Notes: generated by a model not told the origin, from the sequence alone. A stretch of 64,000 nt of DNA from Sporodiniella umbellata (GCA_025677835.1 JAIXMR010000106.1:32357-96356), one strand, 5' to 3'. Counted from the stretch's first letter, positions 1-12,365 are shown. Numbers and translations are program-made.

Positions 1-627
1 CAATATCCATACCTTCAAGAACTTTACCAAAGACAACGTGCTTACCGTCCAACCAAGAAGTTACAACAGTGGTGATAAAGAATTGGGATCCGTTGGTATC
101 GGGTCCAGCGTTGGCCATAGAGAGAAGACCCTATATATGTACGTGTGTATTTCAGTTGAGATGAGTTGGCTTTTTCTTTTCTAAAAACAAACAAAAAACT
201 TACGGGAGCAGTATGTCTAAGCTTGAAGTTTTCGTCAGCAAAGCGGTTACCATAGATGGACTTTCCGCCAGTACCATCATGGTTGGTGAAGTCACCACCT
301 TGAATCATGAATTGCTTGATGACACGATGGAAAGTTGAACCCTTATAACCGTAACCTTTTTCACCAGTAGCCAATTGCTTGAAGTTTTCAGCAGTCTTAG
401 GGACAGTCTTACCGTACAAACCAAAAACAATACGACCTAATGACTCATCACCTTGCTTGATGTCAAAATAAACTATCGACACACAGATTAGAAAAAAGAA
501 TCACAATATTTGCACGCTTACCTTTGTCGGTGATGAAAGGGCCCTTGCCTTCAGCAGAAACATAGTTGAAGCTACAGATAGCAACAAAAAGAGCTAAGAA
601 TACAGTTGCGATGTTGAAACGAAGCAT
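1..627 (-). CDS. ER/secretory cyclophilin B-type peptidyl-prolyl isomerase, 3' end cut by the window edge
   Basis: Peptidyl-prolyl cis-trans isomerase assisting folding of secreted proteins. Exons read 522-627, 204-472 and 1-130, with GT-AG introns at 473-521 and 131-203; the frame joins cleanly and the gene continues beyond base 1. The first exon starts [17 protein letters not shown], a clear signal peptide ending near VSA-EG, which separates it from the cytosolic cyclophilin at 28363. Family hallmarks visible are [25 protein letters not shown], the [10 protein letters not shown] block and GSQFFITT, which carry the catalytic Arg and substrate-binding residues. The ER-retention tail, if any, lies outside the window. 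Identity as a secretory cyclophilin is secure; exact paralogue is inferred. Confidence 0.93.
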
Positions 628-765
628 AGTAGCGACAGATAAAGAAAAAAACCCGGTTTTTTAATTAGTCGTCCCACCTAATACCCATCTTCAATCTGAG
701 ACCCAATGATTTTTGACTACGAAACGCTTAATTGAGCGTACAATCCAAATAAAAAGCAGAAATTA

Positions 766-786
766 CACCAAACGGAAAAATTATTC
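766..786 (+). repeat. Left terminal inverted repeat of the mariner element
   Basis: 21 bp beginning CACCAAACGG directly after TA; pairs with 2134-2154 with two mismatches. Confidence 0.88.
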
Positions 787-999
787 AAAAAAAATTTAGC
801 ACCCTTCTAAAAAAAACCTCACAGCCAAAAAAAACCAGCTCGCTATTCTTTCTCTTTTAGTAAAAATGGCTTGGGAAATCGACATGACGTTGAAGGATAG
901 AGTATCAAATCGAGGTTGACAATGAGATGTATCCAGTAGAAAGCGTAACATGTTGCATATATGAAGCCTCCCGAAAAGGAGACAATAAAAAAGAAGGCT

Positions 1000-1960
1000 A
1001 AAACAACGAGCAACAGTAAAAAAACAAAAAAAAAAAAGCATGAGACCAAGGCATACAAACATTATAAAGGCACTGAAAAAGGGAAACTCTTTTATCCTGC
1101 CGATGAAAAAGGAACGAGCGTTCGTGCTGTTGCTCTCTCTTCACATCAATGTCCGTACAGCACAAGGTTCGGTGGCCAAAAATAACAAAAGTCAGCAGGA
1201 ATATATTCAGAGACCAGTGAGTAGGCTACCAACTTTGACTGATGAGCATAAGGACTTTATGATTGAATAGGCAGGTGAAAACGCTGACCTGTTACATTAG
1301 ATGATATGCTTGAAAAATTGACTGATAGTTTTGGAAAGCCCAACATCAGTAAAGGCGGCCTCAGCAAAACTGCATTTAATCAAGCACCTTTACAAGAAAA
1401 ACAGCCCTGAAAAAATTGAAGAGCGTTGTTAGTGGATAAAGAGATAGGCAGAAACGGATATAGGTTTCACGAGTAATTGCGTGTTTATTGATGAAGCTGC
1501 TTTTCATATCAACATGGGAAATTACTCTTGGTCTAAATAAGGCAGTTATGCGATTGTGAAAGTACTCAAAACGAGAGCAAAGACGATTACGACTTTAGAT
1601 GCAGTTTCTCATTTTGGTGTCGGTATAAGAGGACTAAGAGCATTGGCAGGAGAAACTGCATCAAAAGCGAGTAATAACAATGGCATAGCTACTTGGCGTT
1701 ACTTCAATTTTATCAATAGTGTTTTGGATATTATGGACCGTCATGAGGAATTTAAACACTATTATTTGATTATAGACAATGCTCCTGTTCATAAAGACAT
1801 CAGAAATCTCATTGAGGGCCGAGGCTGTAAATGGCTATATCTACCTCCTTATTTACCTGAGCTTACGATAGAAACCATCCTCGAATTTGGCTGCAGAATA
1901 TCTGCAAAGCACTTAAAGGTTGCTGTACAAGATTCTATTGTATGCATCTACAATTCTTGA
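1000..1960 (+). pseudogene. Broken Tc1-like DDE transposase
   Basis: Coding traces lie in shifting frames. 1040-1270 holds an N-terminal part ending at a stop. After several stops, around 1480-1510 the text VFIDEAAFHINM carries the first catalytic Asp. An open block 1556-1960 then includes a long helical region and YLIIDNAPVHK with the second Asp. The usual LPPYSPELNPIE segment with the third acidic residue is altered to LPPYLPELTIETILE, and the conserved tail after it is missing. A stop (TAA) interrupts the GNYSWSK region at about 1540. The copy cannot encode an active enzyme. The family is inferred from these motifs and is consistent with the TIRs around it. Confidence 0.85.
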
Positions 1961-2133
1961 AGTTGGTCTCTCTTCCTCCAAAAGTGCTCTCTCTTAAGTT
2001 TGCTTTTACAAACTGACCAAAATTGCTCAGTGGGGTTAAGCCGATTTAATAAATTTGCGCATTTCACCAATGTTTTAATACGTTATTTTTTTTTTTACAA
2101 ATACGTGAATTTTTAAAAAAAAAAAAAATGCGC

Positions 2134-2154
2134 GAACAATTTTTCCATTTGGTG
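2134..2154 (-). repeat. Right terminal inverted repeat of the mariner element
   Basis: Its reverse complement begins CACCAAATGG and matches the left end at 19 of 21 bases; followed by TA. Confidence 0.88.
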
Positions 2155-2156
2155 TA

Positions 2157-5100
2157 TAATACTTAGCTTAGGCCGCTGAGTACCTTGAGGCTTTTTTCGT
2201 AGTCGAATATAAAAACGCGTTTCCAAGATAATCTCATCTCTTAAAAACATTGCTTACATAAACGCATAGTGATAGAAGTCTTATACAAATTAAATTCAGC
2301 ATGTTTATTTCAAGTTACATGAGAGTGGAACTCTGCTTCTTAGACAAACTGTATTTATAATTGCTTTGGTTAGATTCGTGGTTACGTTAGCTCATCTGCA
2401 CATTCTTTGTAGATCTTTATTCAATCCGACACAGATTAAAAAGCTTGTGTATCGTGATATGAAAACTCCAAAATAGACGAAGACTTATATTTACAGCACC
2501 TGCAATTCACTTCCTGCTATGGGGATTCTTTGATAGCAAAGACCAGTAGTTTTACATAAAACAAATGTCATCAAGGACCAGAATTTGTACCTTAAAACAG
2601 CATAAAAATGATTTAAAGCACGGTATTCGCTAACCTTTGAAGCTTTGTAGTGCAGAGCTTTTTTTGTTTATTTAGCATCGAGTTGTTTAGCATCCGCATC
2701 AGCGCTATTTATGGTAAATAAAGAATCTACTAAGGGCCTTTCAGGGGATTTTTTAAAATGCACTAACCAACTGCATCTGATCAGGGTGTGGCTCAAAATA
2801 CTATAAAAGCCTATTGTTTTAAAAGCCCCAGCGAAAGAAACACGCATTACGATTTCGCCACAATAAAGCGTATTACATACCTAACAATTGATTTCATCCT
2901 GTAAAAAGAGAATACTCAACCCTAGTTAAACAACAGTACAACAGCGAAGTACGCAAAACCCAGGTGCTTCCCTTATGCTTTTATTTCTTTTTCCGGTTAC
3001 AGCAGAACTACCTTTGCTTTTTTTGTAATTGCGTTTAGGCTTAGAAAACAATCGTTACTAAATTATGTAGGCTCTATAAAACCAACCCATTGAAACTTTT
3101 CTGTAGTCAAATAACCTTGTGGTATCCCGACTTACTTAAGAATACACTTTGAACGATCTAACCGAGGAATGATAAGAGAGTCTAACATCTTGGATTGCAC
3201 ATCAAGTATGGAAGCAATCTCTCATGTTCTCTAATCGGCCGTAACTACATGTATCGCCTACCTAAACTAGTCAATAACCCACAATAAGAAATGACTACGG
3301 TAAAGATCAAGTTCTTTTTGATATTTTGAACTAAAAAAAATAATCTTTTATTCAGTCTCGTTAAACATGTCTTTTTCTTGTCTGTTTTGACAAACCTGCA
3401 GTACTCATCTCTCTGGTCTGCTTTCAAGCTTGGTTCAGAGACAAAGCGCTATTGGGTCCTACTTATTTAGTGTAATAAGATGCCTTGGAAAAAACGAAAA
3501 GGATGGCAAGATTAAGTATAATTCTCGCGCAAGGCATCTAGACACAGTCCTTTGCTCCGTCTGCATCCCAGTCCTTGGTTCGTTGCACTGGTTTCAATTC
3601 GAGGGAGGATAAAGTTTGTGTCCTATCTTAGCTTTGGGAGCAATACTTTACTTTATAACTGCTTCACCGACGAAACTGGAAATAAACATAATTTGCTTTT
3701 TATTAGTAGCATATTTAGAGCCTGCGGCTTTGGTTTAGTGACAAAGTCAAAACAGTCGTAACGTCTTCAAAGAATGGAGGGTATTATGGACGACAGAGGT
3801 TAGGTTTCTAGGAGACTGCCCCTCTATTACGTGAAGAGAAATACATTTTAGAACGAGCTGTATTGTCTTTTAGCTTCTTTTAATTTTTCTAAACTTTTGC
3901 GTTATTGTTATGAAAACTAACCAGGCCATTCGTATCACGGCGTTTCAGCCTTAGTATTTACAAATGCTATTTGAACTCAAGACCTTTAAAATGAAGCCAC
4001 CAAATCAAAGAATTAATAATTGTTGTTGTAAAATCAATTTGGATTTCGGTTTTAGGCATAGAGCTTCTATTTTATATCAGTACTGCTTGAAACTACAAAT
4101 TTCTAGACGCATTTTGCCTCAGTATATTAGATTACTAAAATAGGCAATTCGAGGCTATTTCCCTCTAAATTCCTCTCCCATTGCATTGCTTAGAAAAGCT
4201 GATCAAAAGTGTATATATATATTGAGATCCAAAACGAACTTACGGGCTCAGTTACTCTGTAGGATTTTGTGGTGCATCAGATACTCCGCTTACCCACGCT
4301 TCTAATTCAAAAAATAAAAGGTGCGGCAAATCTTCAGATGATTTTCAAGTGCCAAACACTTTATACTTTGGATATTTATTTTTGTTTTGTCGGAAACTTT
4401 ATGAACTAAAAAAAAAAAATGAGTAGAGTTAGTATTGATGAGTACTGACAGACAAAAAAGTAGTAGTCATGTGAATATTCGAAACATTGGCCCCACCAAA
4501 AAAAAAAAAATAGCTGATACAGCTTCTTTCGTAACAGATGACTTGTAAATGAAAATATAGCTACTACATAATATTTCTGTGAAAAAAAAAAAAGATATCT
4601 TACCAGCATATTCAGACGGCCATGGCTTTTGAATCTTGTGTTAATAAGATCAATAAAAAGCTTACTTGTCCCATAAGCTCCCTAGTCCCAAGCCCCCGCC
4701 TAAAATAGATGTACGATAACCGCTGCACAGCTTTTAAAAACAAAAAATGATTGTATTTCAAAACGGACAACGATGTTAAAGATGCTCTTTCTAAACCAAC
4801 AATAGACACAGACTTTCTCATTTGAACCTGGGTACACACATCCATCCACTTTCAGAACCCAAAAATTGAGCAAGAGCGCTTTTTTTCTCGATCATTTATT
4901 TAAAGCAATTGACGTTTATATGAATTCAAAGTACATTCTCTATTGCAGATTGCGATACCTGATTATAGAGATCGCTGTTAGGTATATTTTGACTAATAGT
5001 AAAGTTCAGAAAGGATTTACTTGTTTTCTTTTTCTTTCAAGATGGCATAGGAATAGATGCATTTCATAAGAATTACTCTATAATCCTGTAAGAAATTGAA

Positions 5101-5613
5101 AAGCGTTGTATCTATAATACGAGAAAATTAGCAATCCTTTGTTGCTAATTCTGTTCCCAAAGTCTCATATATTCACAACTTGTGATTATATTGCAAAAGG
5201 TATTCGTTATGACACCATAAACGGTTTCTGTTTATAGCTGTGCTTACTTACCTCTTTAGACCAGCAAAAGATTACAGAGCGATTTTTCGCTCATTGATAT
5301 AAATGTAAATATTCTCCAGTTTTTGGTATCAATTAATGCGATGCAGTGAAGAAACCTTCAAAATTTTATAAATCATATTATATCTGGCAATGATAACAAA
5401 AAAAGAGGTACGGCTTTAACACAGCGGCTATTCTGTATTTTGCTCAAAAATGCTGACATATTGTACTACTTTAGAGGAGTTTCATTTGAAAGTAACGGTT
5501 TTTAATTCAAAAAGAAAAAAGTATAAATATACACCTTTTTTTTAAAAAAAAAAACTGAATTGAAAAAAAGAAAAAGAAAAAATAAAGCTTAATAACAATA
5601 GCAATAATAAACA
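2157..5613. other. Gene-poor AT-rich stretch
   Basis: No credible coding frame: open frames are short, lack family motifs and are not supported by splice-compatible neighbours. It has fewer long A/T homopolymers than the gene-rich parts of the window and may be old decayed transposon DNA, which is inference. Confidence 0.6.
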
Positions 5614-6653
5614 ATGAAACTTTACGAATCTAACATAAGAAGCGATCTTCCCGCCTTGCCTGATTTCTGCCAACTTTCGGAAAGAGTGTGGCGAGTGATG
5701 GGACTAAACCCTGGAAAGTTTACCCTACAAGGTTATTTGAAAGAATCTAAAGACAAAATGAAGACTAAATGAATACATAAAAAGGCACAAACACATATCT
5801 AGTTGGGTCAGGTTCTCGTAAGATACTTATAGATTGTGGAGATGGTCAACCTGGCTATGTGCCTTTGCTTGTTCAGTCTCTGTCAAGCATAGGTGCTTAT
5901 ATCTCAGACATCCTTATCAGTCATTGTCATAAAGACCATTGGGGTGGCCTAGATGAAATCATGGCTTCTGAACTTTCGAGCCATCAAGAAATCAAGATCC
6001 ACAAGTTTCCTTTATCTGAAGAATACCCAATGCAAAAATATTTTGGTACTATTCCCGAAAGTATTTTAATGGACGATCTGACCGATCAGCAAGTGATCAC
6101 GGTCGATCCAGAAACCCATCTTCGAATTGTATATACCCCCGGGCATGCAAAAGACCATTGCTCTTTTTATTTGATTGAAGAAGGCTCTATATTCACTGCA
6201 GACTGTGTTTTGGGCCATGGCACGGTGACGTTTGAAGACTTGACGGAATACATGCAAAGTTTACATAGAATCCATCAATTGAAGCCAAAAAGACTATATC
6301 CAGGACACGGAGATGTGGTAAAAAATGGTATAGAAAGAGTGGAAAACTACATAGCCATCAGAATGGCCAAAGAAAAACAAATACTCGACTTGATGAATGA
6401 TGGACTTGGGTGGTCGGCTATTGAACTGGCCGAAAATATGGCAGAGCCTACCAAAAGCTACCATGAAGATGTTGCTGCCGTCTTGGTGCGTACAGCAGGA
6501 TTGCATTTAATTAAGCTTCATCATGATGGAAAAGTGGAACTGGTGGAGCGAGTAAAACTAGAGTCAAAGTATGGGGAGTACCTATACGATCCACACAATA
6601 TTTTTTCAATTGTAAATCATAAATGGCAATTATGCATCAATAGTAAACTATAG
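5614..6653 (+). CDS. LACTB2: LACTB2-like metallo-beta-lactamase-fold hydrolase
   Basis: Predicted zinc hydrolase of the LACTB2 type; the animal homologue is a mitochondrial single-strand RNA endonuclease. Exons 5614-5731 and 5785-6653, intron 53 bp, 328 residues. The join restores LQGTNTYLVGSG, a hallmark of the family just before the first beta strands. Metal motif SHCHKDHWGG (HxHxDH) lies near residues 85-94, then TPGHAKDH with the third His, FTADCVLGHGT with the bridging Asp, and LYPGHGDVV with the last His. A C-terminal winged-helix-like region follows (ILDLMNDGLGWSAIELAE). All expected metal ligands are visible. The first exon starts MKLYESNIRSDLPALPDF; no obvious mitochondrial presequence is seen. 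Confidence 0.92.
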
Positions 6654-9600
6654 TTATACATACACACACACTCTCTCTTTCTCCTTTCTGTATAAACACC
6701 TCTAAATTGCTGCTTTTCAATGTTCTTGGTCGAATGAGCCTATAGGAAATAGCTCAATTTTTTTTCCTGAAAAAAAAAAAAAGACTCTCAAAGAGCCAAA
6801 AGTGTGGTGAAAGTAAGTTTTGACAAATAGCGACCTACAGCTATACATCAGGAGTATACGCAAGTCTCACAGGTTTACATCTCAGGTTTGTATGATGAAA
6901 TAGAGTAAGGTCTATAAACTTTTGTTCTTACAGTAGCGGTTCAAAGCAAGTGATGTATGAGCAAGGTGCAATACCCAAGTCGTCTGAAACACACAAACGT
7001 GAGCCGCCAGACTGAGCATATTGCTGTTGCTTTAGGTGTTTTCAGCTGTACAGCCATACTTGATATTGTATGAGGCAGCTGATATGGTAACCTAATGAGA
7101 CTTATTTGTGTGCAGTGAAGCCATATCTCTATTTTTTTTTTTTTTGAAAGATAATAATAGCCAAGATTTGGATTTATGTAATCATCTTTAAGCCGCTGGC
7201 TCACCAAAGTCAGCTGGGGCTATCATACTCAAGGTGGTGCTTTGTTTTCGAAAGGCATCTAGTTATCCTTCACCATGTCAAATAGACGCAGACATTTTTT
7301 TTAAAAGGCAAATTCCTCTCTGTTCCAAAAAATACTATAGTTTTTGCAGTGTAATGGCTGATGAAGTCGTTCAGCGCTCTCACCTTCCCCTTATTTCAAA
7401 TCTTTTAGCTTAGTTTCTAGGCAAGAGTCAAACGTCTACGAAGCTTTTTTAGTATAAAAAAAATCCTTCAAAGTCCCAAACTCGTTGATATCCAAAACCA
7501 ACAGTGTTTGTTCTTCTTTTGTTTTGAGCTTCCTGTACAGGACGTAAACTCTTGATTTTTGTATTGCATCTATTCTTGAGGCCATCTCCAAAGATGATGA
7601 AGGGTGTCTTTTTATAATCGCCTGTATGGAATACTTTCTTGTGATTATTTTTATATAAAGACTTTTTTTTTTTAAAAGCAGAGCATGTAATTTGACTGCT
7701 GTATATGCATATCTACCTTTTTGTCATCTTTGGCTTTTCTTGGGAAGCTGGCTGTTTAGATTTTTCTTCCTTTTTTTTTTTTTTTACTTGTTTTCTTTCG
7801 TCTTTTTCGATTATGCTTTTTACTACCACTTGACGGAATTTTTATTGCACTTCCAATATTTTTCTGACTTTCCCTGTAGCTTTACTGTCTGTTAACTGCT
7901 GTTTCGAGTCCATAAAAACTAAATAGAGTATCCATATGTGGTTTTTGGGGATGTTTATTTACCGTTTTTTTTTTCATACTCCTCTTTTCTGACTTGTCTT
8001 TTTACAGCTCTACTCATAATATTCTTTTGACGATAGATACCTTTAAATCATTACTTCCGTGGTAATTCTCGAATTTTAAAGAAATTTTTTCTATAGGTAA
8101 ATCTTTTGTATGCTTTTTGCGACAAGTATGGCCATAAGCATTCAAGAATATTTTTCTTTTTTGATGGGAAAGTTTTGTAAATCTTCAAGACTGCAATGAT
8201 AGTAGGTATGATTTATTAATCACCATTGCTGTGAATACATGTAGATTAAATACAGTTAAAGATAAAGAGAGTTATATGGCAAAACTCTGGCCACAACAAC
8301 TAGTGATAGATCTACTATACTCTTCTTCTTGGACCACCGTTTAAGGTAAATCTATAACAATCAAGCGAACGAAAGATGACTAAGAAAAAACACAACTGTA
8401 TCGGCAGATTCTGTTAATAATGCTCTTTCCGTAAATGCTAAAAAATGGATTGTCTCACTGCTTTGATAGCTACAAATGTCAACTACCAGCTGAATAGCCT
8501 AGGATCTTAACATATAAGTCAAGTAACACAGACCCGAAATTGTTGCATTGGCCGATCTAACCTATTTGAAAGTGGATTCCAGTACTTACACAAAGAAATA
8601 GTTAGCTTTCTTGAATGTATAAATAATACTTGGGCATCTGTCATATATTAATCATCTTGTTTTTGAAAAGAGCCATACGAGTTCTGTCAGACTTTCCCTG
8701 CTTCCATTTTACAAACATCACAAACATAGAACAAAAAGCTTATTTCTCTGTATGAACACAGTATGTTTTAGGTGTGGAATGAACCATTTCAGTTTTTTAT
8801 TTTCAAGCAGTGAAATGGACTGGTGGGAATACATTGAAACTCAGTTGTAACTGTAAAGTTAAAGTACACGAATAAGGTGGGGATTATTCAAATAAGAATA
8901 ATAACATAGTTTTTTTTTTGTAAGATTAAAATGTACAAATAAGGTGAGAATACAGATTTGGTTTAGTTTTGCAGCATTTATACTTTTTGGAGCTACAACT
9001 GTCTAAACTAAAAAGTGTGAAGAGATTCACTAGTGGTTTGATTAACGTCTAATGGTTAAGCGTAGTGTAACTGTCGGGGTTGATTCATACGAACATCACA
9101 GGACCGGTTGAGTTTTTTTTTTTTAGTAGTGAAATGAACGGGTGATGAGGAAATTCGAAAGTGATGGCTACCAACTGCCTGCATGTTTGCCTGAATGAAA
9201 CTTAATTAAATAGTTCTAAGGAATCTTGAAAGGAAAAATGCTACTCTGCCAACTGTTGATAGAAAAATTGTTTGATAGCATTGCTGAGGCATGTAATGCT
9301 ATAGTTGCTGAAATTCTTTACAACCTTTGAAGTCTTTTGAAAATATACCTCAAAGTTACAGCAAAACCCATTCTTAACAATTGCAAAGTTAAAAAGCACA
9401 TCTTGTCCTTAGGTTGATTTGATTCAACTTATTGTGACATTTCTTTTTTTTTTTTTTTTGTGAAAAAGACAAAGCTTCTAGGAATAATTGCTTTTGGGTT
9501 AGTGCCGTTCATTTTTATTTGTTGCACGTATTTATGGTGTAACCATAAAAAGCGTTACTCAGCACGAGAGATTAAACCAAGATGCTAAATGGTTTGTCTG

Positions 9601-9832
9601 GGACAGCGGTAGATCATGACAGAGGGGAGAAAAAGAGAGGTGACATTGATTATTTGGAAAGTGACATTGACTTTTTGGATACGGACATTTAATTTTCTCA
9701 AAGCGACAAGATTTACCATTCTCACTGTACTATTCGAAGCATAATAAGGAGAATGAAAAGAACGATCGCTTAGTTTGTACTTTTGTCTCATTTAGCAAAG
9801 TAGTACAAATCTATACACTCCCTTTTTTTCAG
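6654..9832. other. Gene-poor AT-rich stretch
   Basis: No credible gene. It contains T tracts, two imperfect local duplications near 8785-8835 and 9105-9150, and a degenerate 21-bp tandem repeat at about 9639-9702. Confidence 0.6.
9639..9702. repeat. Degenerate 21-bp tandem repeat, about three units
   Basis: Units begin GTGACATTGATTATTTGG, GTGACATTGACTTTTTGG and CGGACATTTAATTTTC, 21 bp apart. They lie about 220-285 bp upstream of the secreted-protein ATG at 9925. Confidence 0.6.
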
Positions 9833-9840
9833 TATATAAA
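9833..9840 (+). promoter_or_regulatory. Candidate TATA box
   Basis: TATATAAA 85 bp before the ATG of the secreted protein at 9925, followed by a pyrimidine-rich leader typical of fungal promoters. Confidence 0.55.
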
Positions 9841-9924
9841 CGAGGTTCTTTTTTTTTTAATTTCCATTTTATCTTATTTTGCCTTTTGTTATCTTAACCT
9901 TTTTCACTCCTTTTTTTTAAAACA

Positions 9925-10648
9925 ATGCTTCTCTCAAGACTCTTTCTTTTTACAGTAGCTGTTGCTACGAGCTATGCAGCACCTGTCTTTTCAACACCCA
10001 AGATGGTCGAGAACGGTCTGATGTTGACAGAAGCTTTATCTGATTTTTATGAGAACATAATCGATCAAGTCATGTTGGATGTATCCGAAGATGTACTAAG
10101 ATACCTCCCAGAGACTATTAGCGCTGATGCAGAAGGTAACAATAATAGTCATCGTTTCTAGAAAAGAAGACTCATCTTTCTCTGTAAATTTAGGTCGTCA
10201 CTCTGTCATTCAGTCTATAGACCGCAACCTGAACTTTATGCGAGCCAGTCTACTTGCTTCTGTTGGTCCTCTGGTATCTACTGATATTCCTCAAATCGCA
10301 GGTCTCAACACCCTTCAGCTCACTACGCTTGAGGAAGACATGGCTGTAGCCATTCCTCAGCTGAACCAAAAGATCAGTCGTCAGCTTGGTTTGATTTTGA
10401 ATGCCAAACAGTCCTCTCGTATCCTTATTCGTCAAGCAAGCTCCTTAACAAAAACAATCACCGTTGAATGGAAATTGCGCCAACCTTTCCAACTCAACAT
10501 CGTACGCCAAACAAAAGAGGAAGAGAACAATGCTCAAGCTGATTGGCTCTATGAAAAATTGTCTCACGTACAAGTCGATTTACTGAACGAATTCAACGAC
10601 CGCACACAAGAAGCTATCCAACTGGTAGTTGAACTACTTGAGCTTTAG
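9925..10648 (+). CDS. Secreted helical protein of unknown function
   Basis: Exons 9925-10135 and 10194-10648 (intron 58 bp) give 221 residues. The start MLLSRLFLFTVAVATSYAAP is a clear signal peptide with a likely cut after Ala. The rest has no transmembrane segment, no cysteine pattern and no recognised motif; it is rich in Leu, Gln and Glu and looks alpha-helical, with a repeated flavour of QLNQKISRQLGLILN and LNEFNDRTQEAIQLVVELLEL. The upstream TATA box suggests a regulated or strongly expressed gene. I do not recognise the family; an extracellular or vacuolar role is inference from the signal peptide only. Confidence 0.85.
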
Positions 10649-10946
10649 CTATATACACATACATATCCCTCAACCAATGTACATATATAATTGATATACA
10701 TAAAAATATCACATACCCTTTCTTTTTTCTTTTTCTTTTTTTTCGTTGTACGGTATAATTATCACACTCTTGTTCTTTTGATTCCATACCCAAAAAAAAA
10801 AAAAAAAAAAAAAAAATACGAGTTTTGTGTAAAACTTTCCCTTTTTTTATTATTGTTATTAATTAAAAAAAAAAAAATTTCTTTTTTATTGTATAAAGTT
10901 TTATATTGGTCACACCATGTGCTGTTCTGTCCTCTTTTTTTCCTTT

Positions 10947-12180
10947 TTAAAACCACAGACTCACATTAAAACTCGTCTCCAACGACTTTACAAAGTGCCA
11001 CCATGTAGGCTATATGGAAATTTAGGGTGAGTTTTGGGTGTGGGGGAGAAAGGACTTACTGGTATATAAAGGATATCCCCCTTTTGAAGTACACATTCAG
11101 TGTACTGAGTTTTTTCAAATTCTGGAAATTCTTGTAAATTAGGGTTTTCAACATCCACCTGTTTTAGATAGCAAAAACTAATTAGTGACACCGACATATG
11201 CACGTACATTAAAAAAAAAAAAGCCTTGTTACCTGACTTGTATTATTCATGATCCCTTCACGAGGGTAAAGATGCTGCTGAGGATCGTAAAGTCGAACGT
11301 ATTTACTGCCTACGACCTGCACCAAGAGGTTATGAAAGGGATCGTGGTGTAACGGAGACACCGTACCCGCGGGGCCCAGCCATACATTTTTGATCACCTC
11401 ATCCGGCCTATTTCTGTAGTACGCATTGGTCTCCAAATACAGATAACAATAGTCTGGCACCCAAAGGTCTTTTTCCAACCTCGGCACTTGGCTCAATAGG
11501 TCGTGTTGAGCCAAATAGCCCATTTCCGGCCCTAGCAAGCATCGGTCGACAAATGATTCGAATCGCATCATTTCCTGTCGCCACCCTACGTCTGTATAGC
11601 TACTGCCGATTTCGACGGGCACCATACGATCTGAAGCCAACGATAACAGGTAATCGACAGACGACCATCGTTCCAGCGCAGGCCATGCCGTGTCGCATGG
11701 AAAGATAAACGGTTGATCCAGATGGTTTATAAACCACTCGAGGTCCGGTGCCTCGTCTAACCTCTGTACCGGAAAATCAAGCTTGCCAGACTGCCTTTGT
11801 CCTTGACTTAGCTTGATTCCGCGTGGTCTGGGCTGCATCTGCGCCTGAAGCGCTTCCAACAAGGCCAACGTCACTTTGTACCGCAAAGGTGACCCACTCA
11901 CCACATGACAGATATCCAACGCCCATAACACCTCATCTACCGCCACGCCCCCTTTTAGCTGACCCAACGCACGTACCAAGCCTGCGTCAATCAACAACCG
12001 GCGCCAGCAGAGAGGGACGTTATCATAATGAAACCTTAAGAGCCTCTCCTGGCTGTAATCGACCAATAGTTGGCCTGTCTTGGCCCAGCATTCAGTATCC
12101 TCAGTCAGCATGCCCTTGAACAGACCATAGATGGAATCGCCACATTCTTTCAAGTCTATTCTAGATTCATTTCCCCCCAT
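10947..12180 (-). CDS. KDM8: JMJD5/KDM8-like JmjC 2-oxoglutarate-dependent hydroxylase
   Basis: Exons 11233-12180, 11060-11158 and 10947-11009 give 369 residues. The JmjC domain fills the second half: [20 protein letters not shown], then PLHHDPFHN with the HxD iron ligands, and [14 protein letters not shown]. The third exon reads [18 protein letters not shown] and supplies the distal iron His; reading through the second intron instead gives a false end at LHGGTL. The N-terminal half (about 1-150) is helical like the KDM8 N-terminal domain. Animal KDM8 is a nuclear arginyl hydroxylase; this role is carried over by similarity. Start chosen at the ATG of [10 protein letters not shown]; an upstream exon cannot be excluded. 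Confidence 0.9.
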
Positions 12181-12365
12181 ACACACACACACACATCTCC
12201 AACGATTAAATCTCTGGTTTAAAAACTTTTTGTAAAAGAATAAAAACCTTGGAATGTATCGTCATTGGCAAACAATGTCAAAAGTTCTTTTTCAATGGTC
12301 AACATTTCTATACATGTATTTTTTTTTTTTTTTTTTTTTTGAAAGGAAAGAGGAAATTTATTGGT

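Larger units (their letters stand above)
766..2154 (+). mobile_element. Degenerate Tc1/mariner DNA transposon with TIRs and TA target-site duplication
   Basis: The segment starts CACCAAACGGAAAAATT and ends with the reverse complement CACCAAATGGAAAAATT. The 21-bp ends (766-786 and 2134-2154) match at 19 positions. Both ends are flanked by TA (764-765 and 2155-2156), the duplication made by Tc1/mariner insertion. The 1389-bp interior holds one broken DDE transposase in the direction of the TIR-delimited unit. Size, TIRs, TA and transposase type agree, so the boundaries are well supported. The element sits about 140 bp upstream of the cyclophilin start codon. Confidence 0.88.

Noticed and set aside
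7692..7895. Phe/Leu-rich plus-strand frame resembling a membrane protein
   Set aside because: Caused by T-rich DNA; no start context, no conserved features.
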